A DNA stretch of 64,000 nucleotides from assembly GCF_003014715.1 (NCBI RefSeq), contig NZ_PYAV01000010.1:1-64000 (forward strand). The letters are read 5' to 3'. This DNA comes from Salsuginibacillus halophilus (GTDB lineage: Bacteria > Bacillota > Bacilli > Bacillales > Marinococcaceae). Below the pieces are notes generated by a model, which had not been told where the DNA came from, searched no databases, and was given only the letters and a program-made list of their open reading frames with translations. The position numbers were made by a program, and so were the translations under genes. Within the stretch, counting starts at the first letter, position 1; every line of letters begins with the position of its first letter. Below are positions 61,923 through 64,000 of this stretch, piece after piece.

Positions 61923-61947
61923 TATAATGAATGAATGGATATTCATT
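61923..61947 (+). promoter_or_regulatory. TATAAT plus inverted repeat operator
   Basis: TATAAT at 61923 is directly followed by AATGAAT-GGAT-ATTCATT (61930-61947), perfect 7-bp arms, 20 bases before the MBL gene start. The position suits a repressor blocking the promoter; it recalls TetR/FadR-type sites but the spacing differs from the Bacillus FadR box. Confidence 0.5.
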
Positions 61948-61967
61948 TCGGAAGGAGAGACTGCTCA

Positions 61968-62948
61968 ATGCAGCAGACGAAAGCAACAGATATGGTTCAT
62001 CAAATTACGATTCCGACACCATTTCCAGTAGGTCCGGTTCATGTCTGGTTTATTGAGGGTTACTCATTAACATTGGTCGATACTGGCCCGGCTACGCCGG
62101 AAGCAGAGCGTGTCTTAAAAGAAGAACTGCAAGCTTTGGGATATCAACTGCAAGACATTGATACAGTTGTGCTTACTCATCACCATCCTGATCATTGCGG
62201 GCTCGCGCATCTATTTCAAGATACTGCTGAAATTGCTGCCCATCCTAAAGCGGCACCATGGGTGGAAAAAGAGACAGACTTTATCGAACATATGAGGCAG
62301 TTTTTCCGACGTTTTTATCATGCTCATGCTCTGCCAGCTCAGCTTGTAGAAGCAGTGACCCGAGAGCAGGAGTATCTTTTAAATATGACCCCATCGGTTA
62401 CAGTAGATCAGTTCCTTGTTCATGGTTCGAAGCTTACATCCAGCCCTGAGTGGCAAGTTATAGAAACTCCGGGTCATGCGCAAAATCATATTAGTTTATA
62501 TCGTGCAGATGACGGTGGTTTTATCGGTGGTGATCACTTACTTTTGGATACCTCCTCGAATGCAATTATTGAACCACCTCATCTCCCTGAAGAAACGAGG
62601 CCGAAGACACTTCTTGAATATCGGAGTTCTTTGAAAGCATGTGCAGCCTTAAATATTAGTATGGTTTACCCAGGACACGGGCCCGTATTTTATGATGCAG
62701 CAAAGCTAATCGAACAGCGGTTAATTGAGCAAGAAGAGCGTGGGAAAGAATTAGTCAGAAGGCTTCAAACATATGGCGAACAGTCGGCATTTGAATTGTG
62801 TGAAGCGCTTTTTCCAAACGTGCATAAAAAGCAGCCGGCATTAACAATGTCTGAAATTGTTGGTCACCTTGATATGTTAGAAGCAGCTGGAGAAATCGGA
62901 CGTGTACAAAGAGATGATGAAATGATTCGTTACAAAGTAGATCACTAA
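61968..62948 (+). CDS. MBL-fold metallo-hydrolase
   Basis: 326-aa metallo-beta-lactamase fold enzyme with metal motif THHHPDHCGL, GHAQNH, GGDHLL and YPGHGPV, and a C-terminal winged-helix-like segment (LTMSEIVGHLDMLEAAGEIGRV) as in the LACTB2/RNase-like group. Likely hydrolyses a thioester or ester; substrate unknown. ATG at 61968 with GGAAGGAGAG upstream. Confidence 0.88.
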   Translation: MQQTKATDMVHQITIPTPFPVGPVHVWFIEGYSLTLVDTGPATPEAERVLKEELQALGYQLQDIDTVVLTHHHPDHCGLAHLFQDTAEIAAHPKAAPWVEKETDFIEHMRQFFRRFYHAHALPAQLVEAVTREQEYLLNMTPSVTVDQFLVHGSKLTSSPEWQVIETPGHAQNHISLYRADDGGFIGGDHLLLDTSSNAIIEPPHLPEETRPKTLLEYRSSLKACAALNISMVYPGHGPVFYDAAKLIEQRLIEQEERGKELVRRLQTYGEQSAFELCEALFPNVHKKQPALTMSEIVGHLDMLEAAGEIGRVQRDDEMIRYKVDH

Positions 62949-62961
62949 CTTAAGATCATCA

Positions 62962-62988
62962 ATTTAAAGGTTTGTCTACACGCTGGAA
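62962..62988 (+). repeat. Solo family A right end
   Basis: AAAGGTTTGTCTACACGCTGGA is identical to the right terminus of the copy at 55340-55942, but no other part of the element is present. Lies directly after the MBL gene. Confidence 0.6.
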
Positions 62989-63087
62989 ATTTCGTTGTTT
63001 GAAGTGTTGTTGATGAGAGGAAAAACAAAACTATGCTAGACTAAAAAAAGGTCGAATTGAATTTTTAGAAATAAGGAGGATCAAGCT

Positions 63088-63498
63088 ATGGGTGATTCAA
63101 CAAACAAAAGGTTGTGCGCTGGACTTACTGTTGCAGGTGTAGCAGCATGCTCGTTACTGCTTGTGAACAAAGATGTCCGGACAAAAGTTTTTCAAGGAAC
63201 AAAACAAGCCGCAAAATCTGTGAATGATGCGAGTGTTTATTTACGAGATCACCGCGAGGAAGTCATTACTCAGCTTCGTGATACGTCAGAGCAGGTATCA
63301 AGTTTATTAAAATCTGCAAATCAAGATGTGCAGTATATTTTGCAGCGTGCCTCCCACTTAAAAGAAGCAACAAGTGAACTTGCCGATACGACAAAAGAAG
63401 CTGCGCAAGAATTAAAAGAGATTAAAGAAGAGGCTGCGGCTGAAACAGAAGATGAAGCTCACCACGAAGAGGTTCAAGCCCCGGCTGAAAACCGATAA
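63088..63498 (+). CDS. YtxH-like general stress protein
   Basis: 136-aa protein: one hydrophobic N-terminal segment (LTVAGVAACSLLLV), then long amphipathic helices rich in Lys/Glu/Ala/Gln (about 35-110) and an acidic tail. Build and length match YtxH-type proteins that rise in general stress. AAGGAGG precedes the ATG. Exact function unknown. Confidence 0.72.
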   Translation: MGDSTNKRLCAGLTVAGVAACSLLLVNKDVRTKVFQGTKQAAKSVNDASVYLRDHREEVITQLRDTSEQVSSLLKSANQDVQYILQRASHLKEATSELADTTKEAAQELKEIKEEAAAETEDEAHHEEVQAPAENR

Positions 63499-63609
63499 AA
63501 AGAAAAGATCGTGGGCTAAACTAATTTTTGTGTTTATGCAGGAGTAAAACAGGTTATACAACGAGTAGAGCAATTTGAACCTGCATACTTGAGAAGGGGG
63601 ACGTCCACG

Positions 63610-64000
63610 ATGCCATTGATGAATGATTTAAAGATGCTACAAAAGAAAAGTGACGAACAAGGAGTATTAAGTATTTATTTAAGTACAGACTTCAGCTCAA
63701 AGAGTCAGCAGGCTGGAGAGTGGAAAATCCTCTTGAAAAACGGCTTAAAGCGTTTAGAAGAATATGTAGAAAAAAGCGGTTCTCATGATGAGCTTAAAGC
63801 ATATAAAAAAATAAGCGCAGAAGCAGATAAAGCGATCCGTGAACAGCAAGCGAATATGCAGCGCAGCGTTGTACTATTTGCTTCAGCTGATGGTGAGGTT
63901 TGGACCGAGAAATATTTGCAAGTGCCTGTAGAAACTGAATTTCATTGGGAGAAAACACCTGCCACTGACCAACTCGAGAAGCTGCAGGAATCTTTCCCTT
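63610..64000 (+). CDS. Archaeo-eukaryotic release factor (aeRF1)-like protein, partial
   Basis: First 130 residues of a gene cut by the window end. The start (LKMLQKKSDEQGVLSIYLSTDF) and SVVLFASADGEVWTEKYLQVPVETEF match the bacterial eRF1-like VLRF1/family 10 proteins, suspected ribosome rescue factors. AAGGGGG lies about 9 bases before the ATG at 63610. Confidence 0.72.
   Translation, partial: MPLMNDLKMLQKKSDEQGVLSIYLSTDFSSKSQQAGEWKILLKNGLKRLEEYVEKSGSHDELKAYKKISAEADKAIREQQANMQRSVVLFASADGEVWTEKYLQVPVETEFHWEKTPATDQLEKLQESFP

Noticed and set aside
61930-61947. FadR (fatty acid degradation) box upstream of the MBL gene
   Set aside because: Arms are similar (TGAAT/ATTCA) but the spacing does not fit the Bacillus consensus; reported only as an inverted repeat.

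Overview
The window is ordinary chromosome of a low-to-mid GC Gram-positive bacterium of the order Bacillales, most likely a halotolerant or alkaliphilic member of the Bacillaceae. This rests on strong AAGGAGG ribosome binding sites with frequent TTG/GTG starts, Bacillus-type genes (ytvI, mhqE/mhqD, GbsR, YtrA, FbpB and YuxO relatives, a second rpsN under tandem Zur boxes), an NhaC Na+/H+ antiporter and several very acidic lipoproteins. No genus can be named from sequence alone. No rRNA, tRNA, CRISPR array, prophage or intact transposase was seen.

Layout. 1-10 kb: an ABC-F ATPase; a minus-strand signalling block (GAF-PAS-PAS-PP2C phosphatase, MHYT-GGDEF-EAL c-di-GMP phosphodiesterase and a peroxiredoxin-like gene with an in-frame TGA at its catalytic position); a short photolyase-like protein; a TetR regulator and a CDF transporter. 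10-20 kb: RF3, NhaC, a DUF4236 / ComEC-like lipoprotein / DUF3006 operon, a GbsR regulator, and a DUF779-aldehyde dehydrogenase pair. 20-31 kb: BASS transporter, P2-type cation ATPase, CynX/NimT permease, membrane serine hydrolase, CcdA, AI-2E and YihY membrane proteins. 31-45 kb: a repeat cluster, YkpA-type ABC-F protein, a second aldehyde dehydrogenase with DUF1499, a thioesterase, a YtrA-type ABC operon, Zur-controlled rpsN, a cold shock protein, mhqED, a 3D-domain cell wall protein and YtvI. 45-55 kb: small membrane proteins, MATE exporter, O-methyltransferase, TspO-like protein, hydroxamate-type N-monooxygenase, an Asp-rich lipoprotein, RNase HI, and a redox and repair run (LLM flavoprotein, PfpI, MsrA, MsrB, ferritin-like). 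55-64 kb: a vWA-PP2C-kinase triad (TerY-P type) with a convergent leucine-rich repeat protein, a hydrolase and SCP2 pair, FbpB, an MBL hydrolase, a YtxH-like protein and the start of an aeRF1-like gene.

Two things stand out. First, the gene at 4333-4902 (minus) reads through a single in-frame TGA into a complete SelU/PRXL2-like protein whose active site is U-x-x-C. A 7-bp stem with an AGUU loop follows the TGA at a distance suited to a bacterial SECIS element. This looks like a selenocysteine peroxiredoxin in a Bacillaceae genome, sharing an operon with a c-di-GMP phosphodiesterase. Second, the large gene-free gaps are filled by two families of non-coding MITE-like elements. Family A has about 16-bp terminal inverted repeats (CAGnnTGTAGACAAA), and its right end repeatedly abuts Rho-independent terminator hairpins. 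In one copy the whole 26-bp hairpin is duplicated on both sides.

Much of the remaining content fits stress handling: oxidative repair (MsrA/MsrB, PfpI, ferritin-like protein, MhqED), ion homeostasis (NhaC, P-type ATPase, CDF), metal limitation (Zur-rpsN, FbpB, siderophore-type monooxygenase) and phosphorylation or c-di-GMP signalling.
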